From the NCBI RefSeq assembly GCF_000725625.1, contig NZ_JOHS01000015.1:62001-126000 (forward strand): a stretch of 64,000 nt of DNA, in the 5' to 3' direction. This stretch comes from Streptomyces sp. NRRL F-6676. Lineage in GTDB: Bacteria; Actinomycetota; Actinomycetes; Streptomycetales; Streptomycetaceae. Numbering within the stretch: position 1 is the stretch's first letter; every line of letters starts with the position of its first letter. Shown here in pieces: positions 8,631-17,862 of the stretch. Below the pieces are notes generated by a model. The model worked only from the letters and a program-made list of their open reading frames with translations, was not told where the DNA came from and did not search any database. The position numbers were made by a program, and so were the translations under genes.

Positions 8631-10090
8631 CAGACCACCGCCAGTTCGTCGTCGAACTCAGTCTCGAGCTCCAGCTCGGCCTCCTCGTCCAGCAGCCCGT
8701 ACTCCTTGCCGACCCGCCGATACAGGGAGGTGAACAGGCGGAGCACGTCCAGGCGGTGGAGGTACGCTTCCGTGGTCAGTGAACTGGTATGTCCGAGCAG
8801 ATCGCGCAGAATCAGAAGCGGCTCTTGGGTCCGCAGGTAGTGCGCCAGGGCGGCATCGTCGTCGGTGTCGCGGACCTGTCGTGCAGCCTGCTCGTACCAG
8901 CCACGCATCAGCCGCGCCATGGTCGCCATGGCCATGGTGTGACGTAGCCGGTGCGGATTGACGTGCGGGAAGCGCGGCTCGTAACGCTCGCGGATGCGGT
9001 CAGAGGTCCTGGCGAAAACCGTGGCCCATCCGGTGAATGGACGTCCCTGGCCCCACACCGAGAGCAGCATCGAACCGCCCTCCGGGGCGACCAGACGCCG
9101 CCGTTCGTCAGGCCCGAGCGAACTCCACTGCACACGGACCCCGTTGACGCGTCCGCCCCGCTGATCGGCGTCCGTCACGAACAGCGGCTCTCCCCAGCGG
9201 GCCGGCGGACGCCACGACGATCCGAACGTTGCCGCTGCCCGGTCGAGCGAGATGTAGGAGTGCAGCTCGACCAGCGAGTCGTAGTCGATCCACGACTCGC
9301 GGTACTTGCTTCCCTTGGTGATTCCGGAAGGGACTGGGAACGACACTGGCACCGCGGTCCGTCGCGAGGGAAGCAGGGGCACCTCGCAGACCAGCAGGTA
9401 TGTGTACTCCTGGCTGCGTAGTCCGCTGGAGACGATCATTCGGCCGACCGCCGAGTTCCGGGCCAACTCCCGTCCTCGGTAGCGCAGATCCCGCTCCCCG
9501 TCGGGGCTCAGGCCCGCCAACCCCTTCAGGAACATGTCCGTGAAGTCGTCGTCGAGATACTTGATCGTCACATGAGGCTTGGCTTGGCGCCGCCGTGACT
9601 GGTTGACCCGTCCGCGACGGACTTGCCCCTTGAAGGCCCAGACCGCCTGCCGGTACGTGAACGGCTCGGAGTCGGCGTACTCCTCATCCTTCGCCCACTT
9701 GTAGAACCCCGCCAGAATCCCCATGTTCTGGTTCCACGTGGACGCCTCGAAGCGATGCTTGATGGGGCCCTGGGCGCGATAGACGGAGTACGCGCCCAAC
9801 GCCGCCTTCAGACGACGCCGCGTGTCGAACAGGGCGACTCCGTGCTCGGATATGAACTCCAGCCACTCACGCACCGTACGCACGTAGTAGGGCCACGAAT
9901 TCGGCGATGGGCATCCATTCGCTGGCAGCTCGCAGGCCCAGCAGTTGATCACGGTTGTGGGACGGACACCGTTGCTGTCCTCGAAGAGAAGGTCGTCGTC
10001 GAACAGCAACGGCATCCCCTCCGGGATCGCCGGCCTGAACGCAAGTCCCCAGGACTCCCAGCCTGCTGATGAGTACGTCGATTGGTGCAT
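8630..10090 (-). CDS. Tyrosine recombinase, first of the element A trio
   Basis: The 486-residue protein carries the canonical motifs: first Arg in SSGLRSQEYTYLL, box II HRLRHTMAMATM, then LLGHTSSLTTEAYLHRLD with the His and the Tyr nucleophile. An N-terminal SAM-like DNA-binding region is apparent (YYVRTVREWLEFISEHG, then WNQNMGILAGFYKWAKDE). The start chosen is the ATG at 10090, 85-90 bp inside the inferred element end; no strong ribosome site is visible. It is the first gene of the four-gene recombination operon. Phage integrase is an alternative label, but the trio arrangement argues against a prophage. Confidence 0.9.
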   Translation of the reverse strand: MHQSTYSSAGWESWGLAFRPAIPEGMPLLFDDDLLFEDSNGVRPTTVINCWACELPANGCPSPNSWPYYVRTVREWLEFISEHGVALFDTRRRLKAALGAYSVYRAQGPIKHRFEASTWNQNMGILAGFYKWAKDEEYADSEPFTYRQAVWAFKGQVRRGRVNQSRRRQAKPHVTIKYLDDDFTDMFLKGLAGLSPDGERDLRYRGRELARNSAVGRMIVSSGLRSQEYTYLLVCEVPLLPSRRTAVPVSFPVPSGITKGSKYRESWIDYDSLVELHSYISLDRAAATFGSSWRPPARWGEPLFVTDADQRGGRVNGVRVQWSSLGPDERRRLVAPEGGSMLLSVWGQGRPFTGWATVFARTSDRIRERYEPRFPHVNPHRLRHTMAMATMARLMRGWYEQAARQVRDTDDDAALAHYLRTQEPLLILRDLLGHTSSLTTEAYLHRLDVLRLFTSLYRRVGKEYGLLDEEAELELETEFDDELAVV

Positions 10091-10177
10091 GGCCGATGAG
10101 TATCAATGCAACCCGGCTGAGTGCAACACACAAACGAGCAGGTCAGGTGGCACATCAGGCAGTAAGCAACACCGTCG

Positions 10178-10966
10178 TTAAGCGGGAACAAGCAGGTACA
10201 GCGCCCACAAGGTATTGAGGAGCGCCAGGGCGAACGACGTCGTCGCGTTGACGAGGGTCAGGGTGCGCAGCCGGTGGTCGCCGTTCACGTAGCGCAGGCC
10301 ATCACCGATCTCGGTGTGCAGACGTCGGCCTTCCGCTGCCGGCCGGGCGCTTTCGGGGGCCTGGATGCGGGCGGTGCACCAGGCGCTGACGAGGTAGGAC
10401 AGGACATCCCCGAGAAGCGCCCGGGCCGGGCCGAGAAGCGCGGTCAGGGCGGCGCCGAGGTTGCTGCCCGCGGTGGCGGCGACGGCGAAGAGGCTGCCGA
10501 CGCGGCTGTTGCTCCGCTGGAGCAGGGACCGGTCGACCAGGCTGGGCAGGAGACTGATCGCGGCGGCACCGTGCAGCACCCCCGCCGCGCCTTGCACGGC
10601 CGCGACCACCATCAGCTGGGTCAGGGAAAGCCGGTCCAGCGCGGCCCCCACCGGCACGCTGGCCAGCGCGGCGGCGCTGACCAGGTCGCCGGTGATCATC
10701 TGCCTTCGCTTGGAGTGTCGATCGGCGAGGGCCCCGGCGTGCAAGGCCAGCAGCGCGGGCGGCAGTTGGCCCAGGAACGTCAGCCAGGCGACCTCGGCGG
10801 TAGTCGCGTCCAGTTCGAGCACCGCCAGCACGGGGATCACCATGCTGCTGATCGAGCTACCGGTCACGCTGGCTGCCTGCCCGGTCAGGTAGCGGCGAAA
10901 GTTGCGGTGCCGCCACAACGACGGCCGGGCGCCGGAAGACGCGGAAGGGTCAGTGGAGGAGGTCAT
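10178..10966 (-). pseudogene. MFS transporter, 3'-truncated by element A
   Basis: The 262-residue remnant begins at the ATG at 10966, overlapping the end of the kinase gene. It shows the start of a major facilitator protein: RRYLTGQAASVTGSS, several hydrophobic helices, and the loop motif GALADRHSKRRQM. The family is usually about 400 residues with 12 helices. Here the frame stops after LWALYLLVPA, roughly halfway through, exactly where element A begins. The missing half is not in the window. It was probably an exporter or immunity pump of the adjacent biosynthetic locus and is unlikely to work now. Confidence 0.75.
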
Positions 10967-11987
10967 GGAGAATCTCCTCGGCTTCCGTAAGCCGCTCGCA
11001 CAGCTCGACCATGGCCGCATGCCGATTGCGGCCGTACGCCTCGAGTTCAGGGGTGACGGCGGCCGGGTCGTCGACGGCCTCGGACAGGGGATACACCGAA
11101 CAGGCCAGGTATCCGGCGGCGAGGCGGGGCACGGCGAGGAGGTCTTCGGCCGGCAGCGCTGGGTTGGCTGCCCGGTAGGCAGCGACAGCTTCGGCAAGGC
11201 CGGTGGGCCACTGAGGCTGCGCCAGGACCGTGCGTGGGTCCAGGACGATCCGCCCGAGCTCCCAGGCGGGGCTGCGGTGACCGGGCGGCCGGAAGTCGAT
11301 CAGTGCCGCCACCTGCTGTCCGCGAAGGAGAAGGTTGGGTGAGGCCAGGTCTCCGTGGACGGTCTGCACCGTCAACGTCGTCGGCAGCCCTTTGACCATG
11401 GCGGCCACGGCAGGCAGCGCGTCGAGCCGCCGGGCGGCGGTCTCCCGTGCCCAGGCGGGAAACCCCGAGGTGGGCGACCTCGTGGCGAAGAGGGCGAGCA
11501 ACCGGTCAATGCGCTGCCGGGCCCGCTTCACGTCGCAGACTTCCCGGGCGGGCACGCGGCGCGGAGGCCCGGCCGGGTGCCGGGCCAGGGTCCGGTGAAG
11601 GCGCCCGACGGTCTCTCCCACTGCGGCCCACCGGTCGCCGGACAGACCACCCTCGGCCGTCTCCGTGTCCTCGACGTACGCCGCGACCGACACCGCCATG
11701 CCGCCGGCGGCCGCGATGAGGTCACCGTCCAGGGTCTGCCGCACGACCGGCACCGGGATCCGGCCGAGCCGCGCGAACTCGCCGAGCTCGAGCGCCCGGC
11801 GCTCCGCGTCCAGATCGGTGGCCGCCGGGTAGGCCTTCACGAACCACCGGGCTCCGTCGCTGTCCCGGGCCACGTAGTTGCGGGTGGCGGTCCCCGCGGG
11901 ACCTTCGCCGACCGCGGTTGGGACGATCCGGTAGAACAGCGTCAGGATCCCCGCCACGACCATCACGTCCGACTCTGCGCCGTTCAT
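10950..11987 (-). CDS. Aminoglycoside-phosphotransferase-like kinase
   Basis: The 345-residue protein belongs to the APH/choline kinase fold. The catalytic loop HGDLASPNLLL supplies the catalytic Asp and metal-binding Asn, and the following LIDFRPP supplies the second metal-binding Asp. The N-terminal lobe contains RNYVARDSDGARWFVKAYP, where the Lys should contact ATP. It overlaps both neighbours (the MFS start and the HIT gene end), so it is part of one minus-strand operon. In a biosynthetic locus such kinases either modify a small molecule during assembly or inactivate it for self-protection; the substrate cannot be deduced from sequence. Confidence 0.8.
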   Translation of the reverse strand: MNGAESDVMVVAGILTLFYRIVPTAVGEGPAGTATRNYVARDSDGARWFVKAYPAATDLDAERRALELGEFARLGRIPVPVVRQTLDGDLIAAAGGMAVSVAAYVEDTETAEGGLSGDRWAAVGETVGRLHRTLARHPAGPPRRVPAREVCDVKRARQRIDRLLALFATRSPTSGFPAWARETAARRLDALPAVAAMVKGLPTTLTVQTVHGDLASPNLLLRGQQVAALIDFRPPGHRSPAWELGRIVLDPRTVLAQPQWPTGLAEAVAAYRAANPALPAEDLLAVPRLAAGYLACSVYPLSEAVDDPAAVTPELEAYGRNRHAAMVELCERLTEAEEILHDLLH

Positions 11988-12529
11988 CGCCGAACCCCCG
12001 GCCGGCCGGAGGGAGGCAGCAGCTGGCGCAGTGCTCGGGCATCCGCCTGCAGCTGCTCCTCGTCCTGCCGTCCGAGATCGAGCACGTCGAAGGGCAGCGG
12101 GCCACCCGGCGCCGGGTCCGTTCCGGCTTCCCGCCGGGGAACGCAGTGCCAGTGCAGATGCGGGATCTGGTTCCCCAGCAGCAGGTAGTTCATCTTCAGC
12201 GGCTCGTAGAGCGCCTCCACCGCGCGGCCCAGGGCGAGGACGTCGCGCCAGAACGCGGCCGCCTCTCCCTCGTCCAGCTCGGTGGGCTCGGCGACATGAC
12301 GGCCGGTGTAGATCACGACGGCATACCCGCGGACCTGGCCGCTGCGCCACAGGTAGGCGTTGCTGACCTCACCGCGCCGTACGAGCAGGCCCCAGCCGAT
12401 GTCGTCGGCGTCGAAGTCGTTTCGGCACATCGGGCAGCCGGCGCCGATCCGGTGCGCGGTGAAGTCCGCCGGCCAGGCGCTGCCGACTGGTGAGTGCGCG
12501 GAGTGGGACTGAGGGGGGTCGGGGATCAT
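11984..12529 (-). CDS. HIT-family hydrolase/transferase
   Basis: The 181-residue protein has the histidine triad HLHWHCVPRRE near the C-terminus and an upstream CPMCRNDFD Cys pair, as in zinc-containing HIT proteins. HIT proteins act on nucleotide phosphoramidates, dinucleoside polyphosphates or aminoacyl-adenylates; HinT proteins are known to hydrolyse lysyl-AMP made by lysyl-tRNA synthetase. That is notable because a LysRS-like gene lies in the same minus-strand run. The start is the ATG at 12529, which overlaps the ABC transporter stop (ATGA). A role in clearing or using an aminoacyl-adenylate intermediate is inference. Confidence 0.82.
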   Translation of the reverse strand: MIPDPPQSHSAHSPVGSAWPADFTAHRIGAGCPMCRNDFDADDIGWGLLVRRGEVSNAYLWRSGQVRGYAVVIYTGRHVAEPTELDEGEAAAFWRDVLALGRAVEALYEPLKMNYLLLGNQIPHLHWHCVPRREAGTDPAPGGPLPFDVLDLGRQDEEQLQADARALRQLLPPSGRPGVRR

Positions 12530-14460
12530 GCTGCCTCGCCGGTGGTGCGCTGCTGCAGTTCCCACAGGGAGCGGAACAGCCGCGGCTCGCGGGTGAGTTC
12601 TTCGTAGGAGCCTTCCTGGACGATGCGTCCCTGGTCGAGAACGATGATCTTGTCCGCGATGGCGACGTTGGCGAGCCGGTGGGTGATCAGCAGGATCGCC
12701 CGGTCCTTGGCCAGGTCGCGCAGCCCGGTGAAGATGCGGTGCTCGGCTCGCGCGTCGAGCGCAGCGGTGGGCTCGTCCATGACCAGCAGAGCCGCCTGCC
12801 GGTGAAATGCCCTGGTGAGCACGACGCGCTGCCACTGGCCTCCGGACAGCTGCTGGCCGCCGAACCACTCGGACGTCAGCAGGGTGTCCAGACCGGACCG
12901 CAGATGGGGCAGCATGTCCGTCGCCCCGGAGGCCTCGCACGCGGCGAGCACCGCGGCGTCTGTGGAGTCCCCCTGCCCGAACGTGATGTTGTCCCGCATG
13001 CTCAAGGGCAGGTAGGTGTACTTCTGCGGCACCAGGGCGACATGCTTCCACGCCTCCCACGGGTCCATCTCGGTCGTAGCCGCGTGGTCCCAGGCCACCT
13101 CACCTGCCGTGGGCAGCAGCAGACCGCAGATCAGCCGCGACAGGGTCGACTTGCCCGACCCGTTCTCACCGACCAGCGCAATGATCTCCCCGCGCCGCAC
13201 CTGGAGGGAGACGCCGCTGAGACTGTCCTTCGGGGCGCCGTCGTACCGGTAGGTGACGTTGCGGACCTCGAACCGCTCCGGCGGAGTGGACAGCATCTTG
13301 GTACCGCGGGAAGCGGTCATGGCCTGCCCGTGGGCGTTGTCGAGGAAGTTCTGCCAGTCCTGCACGTACCAGCCGGTGCGCACCAGTCGGGCCCCGCCGT
13401 TGATGATGCCGCGCACGGACCCGGTCGCCGTCTGCAGTGCGAAGACCGCGCCGCCTCCTGCCGCGAGGCTCATGCGGCCGGAAGCCAGGAGCCACAGCAG
13501 CGCGGCCCACACTGCGGCCGCCGCCACTCCGCCGGCAACCGCGCCGGCCAGTCCCATCCACGCGCCGGTGTTCGCGGCCTTGCGCTCCGCGGCGTTGACC
13601 GAGGCGGCGAGGCGCCGGTACCGGGCGGTGAGGAAGGGCCCGGCCAGGCAGGCTCGCATCTCCTCGCTGGACTCCATGTACGCCATGTGCCAGCGCAGCT
13701 TGTGCAGCATGCGGCGGCGTCCGGAGGTCTCGAGGCCCGCCAGGTACACCACCCGGGCGGCCCGCACGTACGCGGCGGCCTGTGGCAGGCAGGCCAGAAG
13801 GAGCAGGGGAAGGAGCACGGGGTGCAGCACGGCGAGAACGGTCGCGCCGGCGGCGAGCGTAGCCGTGGCCGCCAACACGTCCTGCGCCTCGTCCACCAGG
13901 TCCGGAGTGACCTGGGCACCGCGGTCGGCGATGTCATAGAAGTCGTTGTAGCCGGGCTTGTTGTTCGCCGCCAGCTCCGCGCCGAGCGCGGCCTCGATCA
14001 TCGTCAGCTCCGCCGCCCGGGCCAGCACCGGCCGCAGCCGCCCGGTCAGCCACGTCACCGTGATCCCCAGCAGCGCCCGCAGCCCGGTGGCCGCGGCGAC
14101 GACCGCCAGCTGTGGCGCCGCTTCCCACAGGCGTTCGGTGATGTCGCCCGACGAGATCAGCGCGGTGATCGACCCCGTGACGGCGAGCAGCCCCAGCGCG
14201 GCGAGCACGCCGGTGCCGATCTGGCACGCGAGCAGTCCGGCCGTCGCCCCCCGGTCCACCTGCCAGGCCATCTTCAGTGACCGCAGAACCAGCGCGGGCA
14301 GCCGTCGCGCCATCGTGCCGGTGGTCAGTTGCGCCCCAGCCTGATGCCTCGATTCGTCCCGGTACAGGAACTCCTCGTCCTGCGCTCTGCTCGTCTCGTC
14401 CGGCGCACCCGCCTCTGGTGTGCCGGTATCCGGCTGATCCTGTGTGCTGGCCGAGGTCAA
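12526..14460 (-). CDS. ABC exporter, fused permease and ATPase
   Basis: The 644-residue protein has an N-terminal membrane domain (roughly residues 60-370, about six helices) followed by an ATPase domain. Walker A is GENGSGKST, the signature is LSGGQWQRVVLTRAF, Walker B is LLVMDEPTAALD, and the switch His is in LLITHRLANVA. It functions as a homodimer or heterodimer half-transporter exporting a hydrophobic compound or peptide. No C39 peptidase domain is present, so it is not a bacteriocin-processing exporter. It is coupled to the HIT gene. Given the context, export of the locus product is a reasonable inference. Confidence 0.92.
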   Translation of the reverse strand: MTSASTQDQPDTGTPEAGAPDETSRAQDEEFLYRDESRHQAGAQLTTGTMARRLPALVLRSLKMAWQVDRGATAGLLACQIGTGVLAALGLLAVTGSITALISSGDITERLWEAAPQLAVVAAATGLRALLGITVTWLTGRLRPVLARAAELTMIEAALGAELAANNKPGYNDFYDIADRGAQVTPDLVDEAQDVLAATATLAAGATVLAVLHPVLLPLLLLACLPQAAAYVRAARVVYLAGLETSGRRRMLHKLRWHMAYMESSEEMRACLAGPFLTARYRRLAASVNAAERKAANTGAWMGLAGAVAGGVAAAAVWAALLWLLASGRMSLAAGGGAVFALQTATGSVRGIINGGARLVRTGWYVQDWQNFLDNAHGQAMTASRGTKMLSTPPERFEVRNVTYRYDGAPKDSLSGVSLQVRRGEIIALVGENGSGKSTLSRLICGLLLPTAGEVAWDHAATTEMDPWEAWKHVALVPQKYTYLPLSMRDNITFGQGDSTDAAVLAACEASGATDMLPHLRSGLDTLLTSEWFGGQQLSGGQWQRVVLTRAFHRQAALLVMDEPTAALDARAEHRIFTGLRDLAKDRAILLITHRLANVAIADKIIVLDQGRIVQEGSYEELTREPRLFRSLWELQQRTTGEAA

Positions 14461-14715
14461 CGTGGCCCCCTGACGGTCGCTGCGGCTGGGTCGTGAAGCT
14501 CAACGACCCGACATGGATTTCGAACACCTGTGTTTCAGTCGAGCTGGGAACCCCGGAATTGAGCGCGCGGCGGAGGCTGCGGGATGCACCGACCCTTGGG
14601 GTCTACGGGTGCAGATGCTTCGTGCAGTTGGCCGAAACGCCGAGGCTCGCATCGGGGCCCGTACGTCGAGAGGTCCGACAGGACAGCGGATGTTCGGCCG
14701 GCCCACCCGGCGGGG

Positions 14716-15555
14716 TCACATGCGGGTGATGTCGAGGGTGACAATGACCGGGAGGTGATCGCTCAGCTGCTGGGTGACGGTGTTGTCGAGTACCTCGTAG
14801 GAGTGCAGCGCGGGGGCGAGCGTGGGGGAGAGCAGGACATGGTCGGCTCGGTGGTCCCACTTCTGCTCCGGACACAGGTGGCCCGCGGTGCGTGGGATGG
14901 GCTGGTCGAGGTAGACGGGCGGGTCGACGAAGCCGGCGTGCATGAGCGCGCGGATCGCCCGGCGGTCTGTGCCGCCGTATGAGCCGTCGGGCAGCATGAG
15001 GCGGTGCCCGGAGTGCTGGTGCGCCGGGATCAGATCCCAGTCCTCCGGCTCTTCGTCGTCGGCGCCGGGGGTGTTGAGATCTCCGGCCAGCAGGGTGCGT
15101 GCGCCGGCGTGCTCGGTCAGCCACTGGACTTCTGCCAGCCGGTCCTGAGGGCTGAACGGGTCGAGGTGGGTGTGAAGGAGCAGGACCGGCTCCCGGACCC
15201 CGGTGATGCGCAACCGGGCTCGCAGGACGGTGTGGTGGAAGTTGCCGCATGCACCGTCGGAGGAGAACCCCAGACACTGCACCCGCGGCCACCGGTAGTA
15301 CGTGACGAGGTGGCATCCGTGACTGCGCGACCGTGCGAGCAGCGGCTGCATCCCCAGCCGTTCCGCGGTTGCGTACACGCGTTCGGAGTCCTTCTGGTCC
15401 CAGTGCTTGGCCTCCTGGAGGTTCAGCACGTCCAGGTTCAGGCCGCCCAGCAGGCCGACCTGGTCCTCCCAGCGCTCCTGGCCGCCGTTGAGAAGGTTGT
15501 AGCTGCCCACACGCAGCTGCCGGTCCGCCGGCAAGAGGAGTGGCGAGTCAGTCAT
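14716..15555 (-). CDS. Endonuclease/exonuclease/phosphatase (EEP) family protein
   Basis: The 279-residue protein has the EEP motifs: SYNLLNGG at the N-terminus, NLQEAKHW (metal-binding Glu), LLLHTHLDP, AGDLNTPG and the C-terminal RADHVLL with SDHLPVIV (catalytic Asp-His). Members cleave phosphodiester or phosphomonoester bonds in nucleic acids, lipids or small molecules. No signal peptide is seen. It sits next to an AlkC-type glycosylase, so an abasic-site or repair nuclease role is possible. It also resembles in type the two EEP proteins of the 45.9-50.9 kb operon. The 255 bp separating it from the ABC transporter and the 223 bp before it hold no convincing gene. Confidence 0.82.
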   Translation of the reverse strand: MTDSPLLLPADRQLRVGSYNLLNGGQERWEDQVGLLGGLNLDVLNLQEAKHWDQKDSERVYATAERLGMQPLLARSRSHGCHLVTYYRWPRVQCLGFSSDGACGNFHHTVLRARLRITGVREPVLLLHTHLDPFSPQDRLAEVQWLTEHAGARTLLAGDLNTPGADDEEPEDWDLIPAHQHSGHRLMLPDGSYGGTDRRAIRALMHAGFVDPPVYLDQPIPRTAGHLCPEQKWDHRADHVLLSPTLAPALHSYEVLDNTVTQQLSDHLPVIVTLDITRM

Positions 15556-15778
15556 ACGGCTCGTATCTCACTTTCGCGTAGTTGGATCATGCAGACGCCT
15601 TCCAGGGCCGGCGAACGCAGGCGAGGGGCGCCGGGTAGTTAGGCCGGCTAGTTCTTCGCCATCCGCGTTCTTGCCGGGCGTGCGGTCGTCGTGCGCGCAT
15701 GGCTGGGGTGGCAGCGGCGCGGAGGGCGCTGCCTTGAGCAGGGAGGGTCTGGGTCGGCCGGGCCGGGGAGGGGAGTGG

Positions 15779-16906
15779 TCAGGGAGTGAGGACGGTGAAG
15801 GCGGCCGCGGGGAATCGGCGCCCGTTGACCTGGAGGGCGATCGAGTAGGCGCCGGGTGTCAGCTTCGCGGTGGCCGTCGACCGCAGCACATGGTCCTTCG
15901 TGAGCTGGAGTTCGCTGTGGGGCTCAGCGGCGGCACGCAGCAGGAAGTACACCTTCTCTCGCGGCTTCCCGGTCGGTGTCGTTGACGAGATCACGAACAT
16001 CACGTGCACGGGGGCGGCCGCCGTGGTGGTCAGCGTGGCGGAGAAGCTGAGCGTGTCGCCGTCGGCGAGCTCGGTGCGCTCCAGAGTGAGGGGCGACAGG
16101 TCGATCGGTGCGTCGTGGGCGTAGCCGAGGAAGGCGTACGCAGCCGGCCAGCCCTTCTTCAGCCTGCTCCGCAGGGCCTGCCGGGCGATGAAGGCGAAGT
16201 GCTTGTCGGCAGTGCGACCGGAGTCTTTCCAGCGCTGAAGGGTGGCAAGCACCAGGTCCGGCTGCGTATCGGACAGGTCGTGGAGGTGGTTGGCGACCGA
16301 CGTGCGGACGTAGGTGCTGGAGTCGCTGTAGAGCTGTTCGAGTACGGGCAGTGCCGCGTCAGCCGGCAGGGAGATGCGCGGGGCGCAGGGCAGCAGCGGA
16401 CGGGTGGCTTCGCTTGCGAGCCGGCGGGTCCGGTAGTCCTCGTCGCGGGCCCAGGCGTCGACCGCCTTCATCGTCTCCTCGGGAAAGTCGTTGAGGAAGT
16501 GCCGCGCGGCGACCTCTGCCGAGAAGTACCGGGTGAGGCGCGCGAGAGCGGCCAGGGCCTGGTCCAGGTACTCGCCGGTGCGAAGGTAGCGCGCCACGAA
16601 ATGGGAGTGGGGCGCGTAGGTGTGCAGGCCGAAGTCGTTCGGCACGCCGGCCGCTTCCGGGGTCGGCGGCAGAGAGCGCAGCAGCACGTCGAGGGCCTGG
16701 GAGCCGGTGACCGGAAGGTAGGTGTGCAGGCCCTCGCTGGTCCGGGCGATCCGGGCGCCCAGCTCGAGCCGGGGAATGTCCGCCATCACCGACGTCACGA
16801 ACGCGTCGGCGTCGAACTCGGGGCACACGGCGTGGACTTCACGGCCGATGCGGGCGATGCGCTCGGCGCTGATAGCAGTCTCTTTCAGGGGAACCTTCGC
16901 GGTCAT
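15779..16906 (-). CDS. alkC: AlkC-type DNA alkylation repair glycosylase
   Basis: The 375-residue protein shows the AlkC signature: CPEFDADAFV, GLHTYLP, ARYLRTGEYLD, LASEATRPLLPCAPR and SSTYVRTSVANHLHDL. It is a HEAT-like repeat array; AlkC-type enzymes remove N3-methyladenine and N3-methylcytosine without base flipping. The last 100 or so residues form a beta-rich Ig-like domain (SFSATLTTTAAAPVHVMFV to the end), as described for a subset of AlkC proteins. The ATG at 16906 has AGGG seven bases upstream; a GTG two codons earlier is the alternative. Stand-alone alkylation glycosylases inside biosynthetic loci often give self-resistance to DNA-alkylating products. That role here is inference but would match the oxidative chemistry encoded nearby. 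Confidence 0.82.
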   Translation of the reverse strand: MTAKVPLKETAISAERIARIGREVHAVCPEFDADAFVTSVMADIPRLELGARIARTSEGLHTYLPVTGSQALDVLLRSLPPTPEAAGVPNDFGLHTYAPHSHFVARYLRTGEYLDQALAALARLTRYFSAEVAARHFLNDFPEETMKAVDAWARDEDYRTRRLASEATRPLLPCAPRISLPADAALPVLEQLYSDSSTYVRTSVANHLHDLSDTQPDLVLATLQRWKDSGRTADKHFAFIARQALRSRLKKGWPAAYAFLGYAHDAPIDLSPLTLERTELADGDTLSFSATLTTTAAAPVHVMFVISSTTPTGKPREKVYFLLRAAAEPHSELQLTKDHVLRSTATAKLTPGAYSIALQVNGRRFPAAAFTVLTP

Positions 16907-16988
16907 GGGCACACCCTAGGGCCGGCTACGGGGGCAACCTCGTGTTCTCGCCGCAGGTCATCCGGCGGTATGAACCCGAGGGCTTTCG

Positions 16989-17831
16989 CTATCGGACGGC
17001 GGCGCGGTACAGCAGCCGGCGGTGGCGGGAGCTGTCGCAGGGGGAGGCGGTGTGGAGGGTGGCGAGGTTGTCCCACACGACCAGGTCGCCGTGCTTCCAA
17101 CGGTGGCTGTAGACGTAGGGCGCGCTCGTCGTGTGCTCCAGCAGTTCCTCCAGAAGCGCGCGGCTCTCCTGCTCGGCGAGCGTGGTAATGCCGCTGATCA
17201 CCATGGAGCCGAGCAGCAGGGAGCGGGCGCCGGTTACGGGGTGGGTCAGGACGAGCGGGTGTACGACCTCCGGGCTCGCGGCCAGGCTCCCGGCCGCGAT
17301 CGACGACTGACCTCCGCTGGCCTGGCTCTGGAGCTCGCCGAGCTGCTCGATGGAGTGCACTGCGCGCATCCCCTCGATCCGCTGTTGCACCGCCGGGGGG
17401 AGGCCGGCGTAGGCGCGGGTCGCGTCGGCGAAGCGGGTCTCGCCGCCGCGTTGAGGGGTGATGACGGAGTAGAGCATCGTCGCCGAGGTGAGCTGGGGCT
17501 TGAAGCTGTTGTCGGCGTGCCACTCCTCCTCGTTGTCCCCGTCGTAGACGCCGATGTGCTTGCCGTCCTCGACGATGTTGCTGATGACGGTCAGGCCCGG
17601 GAAGCCCCCGACTGCGTACCGGCGGTCGACGCTGGTGTCCACCGTCCCGAAACAGGAGGCGACGGTCAGCAGGTCGGCGTGGGTCAGGTGCTGGCCGGGC
17701 ACGATCAGCAGCCGGTGCTGATGCAGGGCCGCTGCCAGCTGGGGCGCGAGGCTCTCGGCATGGATGGCGAGGTTGGCGTCGACGATGGCGCCGAAGCCGT
17801 TCTCGTCGAGCGGGCGCAGCGACAGGTCCAT
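16989..17831 (-). CDS. Fe(II)/2-oxoglutarate oxygenase, TauD/TfdA type
   Basis: The 280-residue protein starts at an ATG preceded by GGAG. The iron triad is visible: His and Asp in EEWHADNSF, and the distal His in WKHGDLVVWDNLATLHTAS. The arginine that binds 2-oxoglutarate is probably in SSRHRRLLYRAAVR at the C-terminus. Such enzymes hydroxylate, desaturate or halogenate small molecules or carrier-bound amino acids. The HxD Asp is intact, which argues for hydroxylation rather than halogenation. It lies 31 bp downstream of the LysRS-like gene and is probably co-transcribed with it. Confidence 0.9.
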   Translation of the reverse strand: MDLSLRPLDENGFGAIVDANLAIHAESLAPQLAAALHQHRLLIVPGQHLTHADLLTVASCFGTVDTSVDRRYAVGGFPGLTVISNIVEDGKHIGVYDGDNEEEWHADNSFKPQLTSATMLYSVITPQRGGETRFADATRAYAGLPPAVQQRIEGMRAVHSIEQLGELQSQASGGQSSIAAGSLAASPEVVHPLVLTHPVTGARSLLLGSMVISGITTLAEQESRALLEELLEHTTSAPYVYSHRWKHGDLVVWDNLATLHTASPCDSSRHRRLLYRAAVR

Positions 17832-17862
17832 CGCTACTCCTTCCGGACGGTGACCTGGGTGG

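Larger units (their letters stand above)
4176..10180 (-). mobile_element. Element A: tyrosine-recombinase trio plus helper (Tn554/RIT-like)
   Basis: Four tightly coupled minus-strand genes (486, 592, 726 and 165 residues) encode three different tyrosine-recombinase-like proteins and a small coiled-coil protein. This is the composition expected of Tn554-type or recombinase-in-trio elements. The outer end lies near 10175, where the reading frame of an MFS transporter stops abruptly. Read inward, that end contains TACCTGCTTGTTCCCG, comparable to the left end of element B (CACCTGTGCTTCCCTG). The other end is not seen. By analogy with element B, the recombinases sit at one end and point toward the cargo, so the thiol/MerA-like genes to the left are probably cargo and the element probably extends past position 1. 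Coordinates given cover only the recombination module. Confidence 0.65.

Noticed and set aside
4176..10090. Prophage integrase module
   Set aside because: Three different recombinases in one coupled operon plus helper, and no phage structural or excision genes, fit a Tn554/RIT-like element better.
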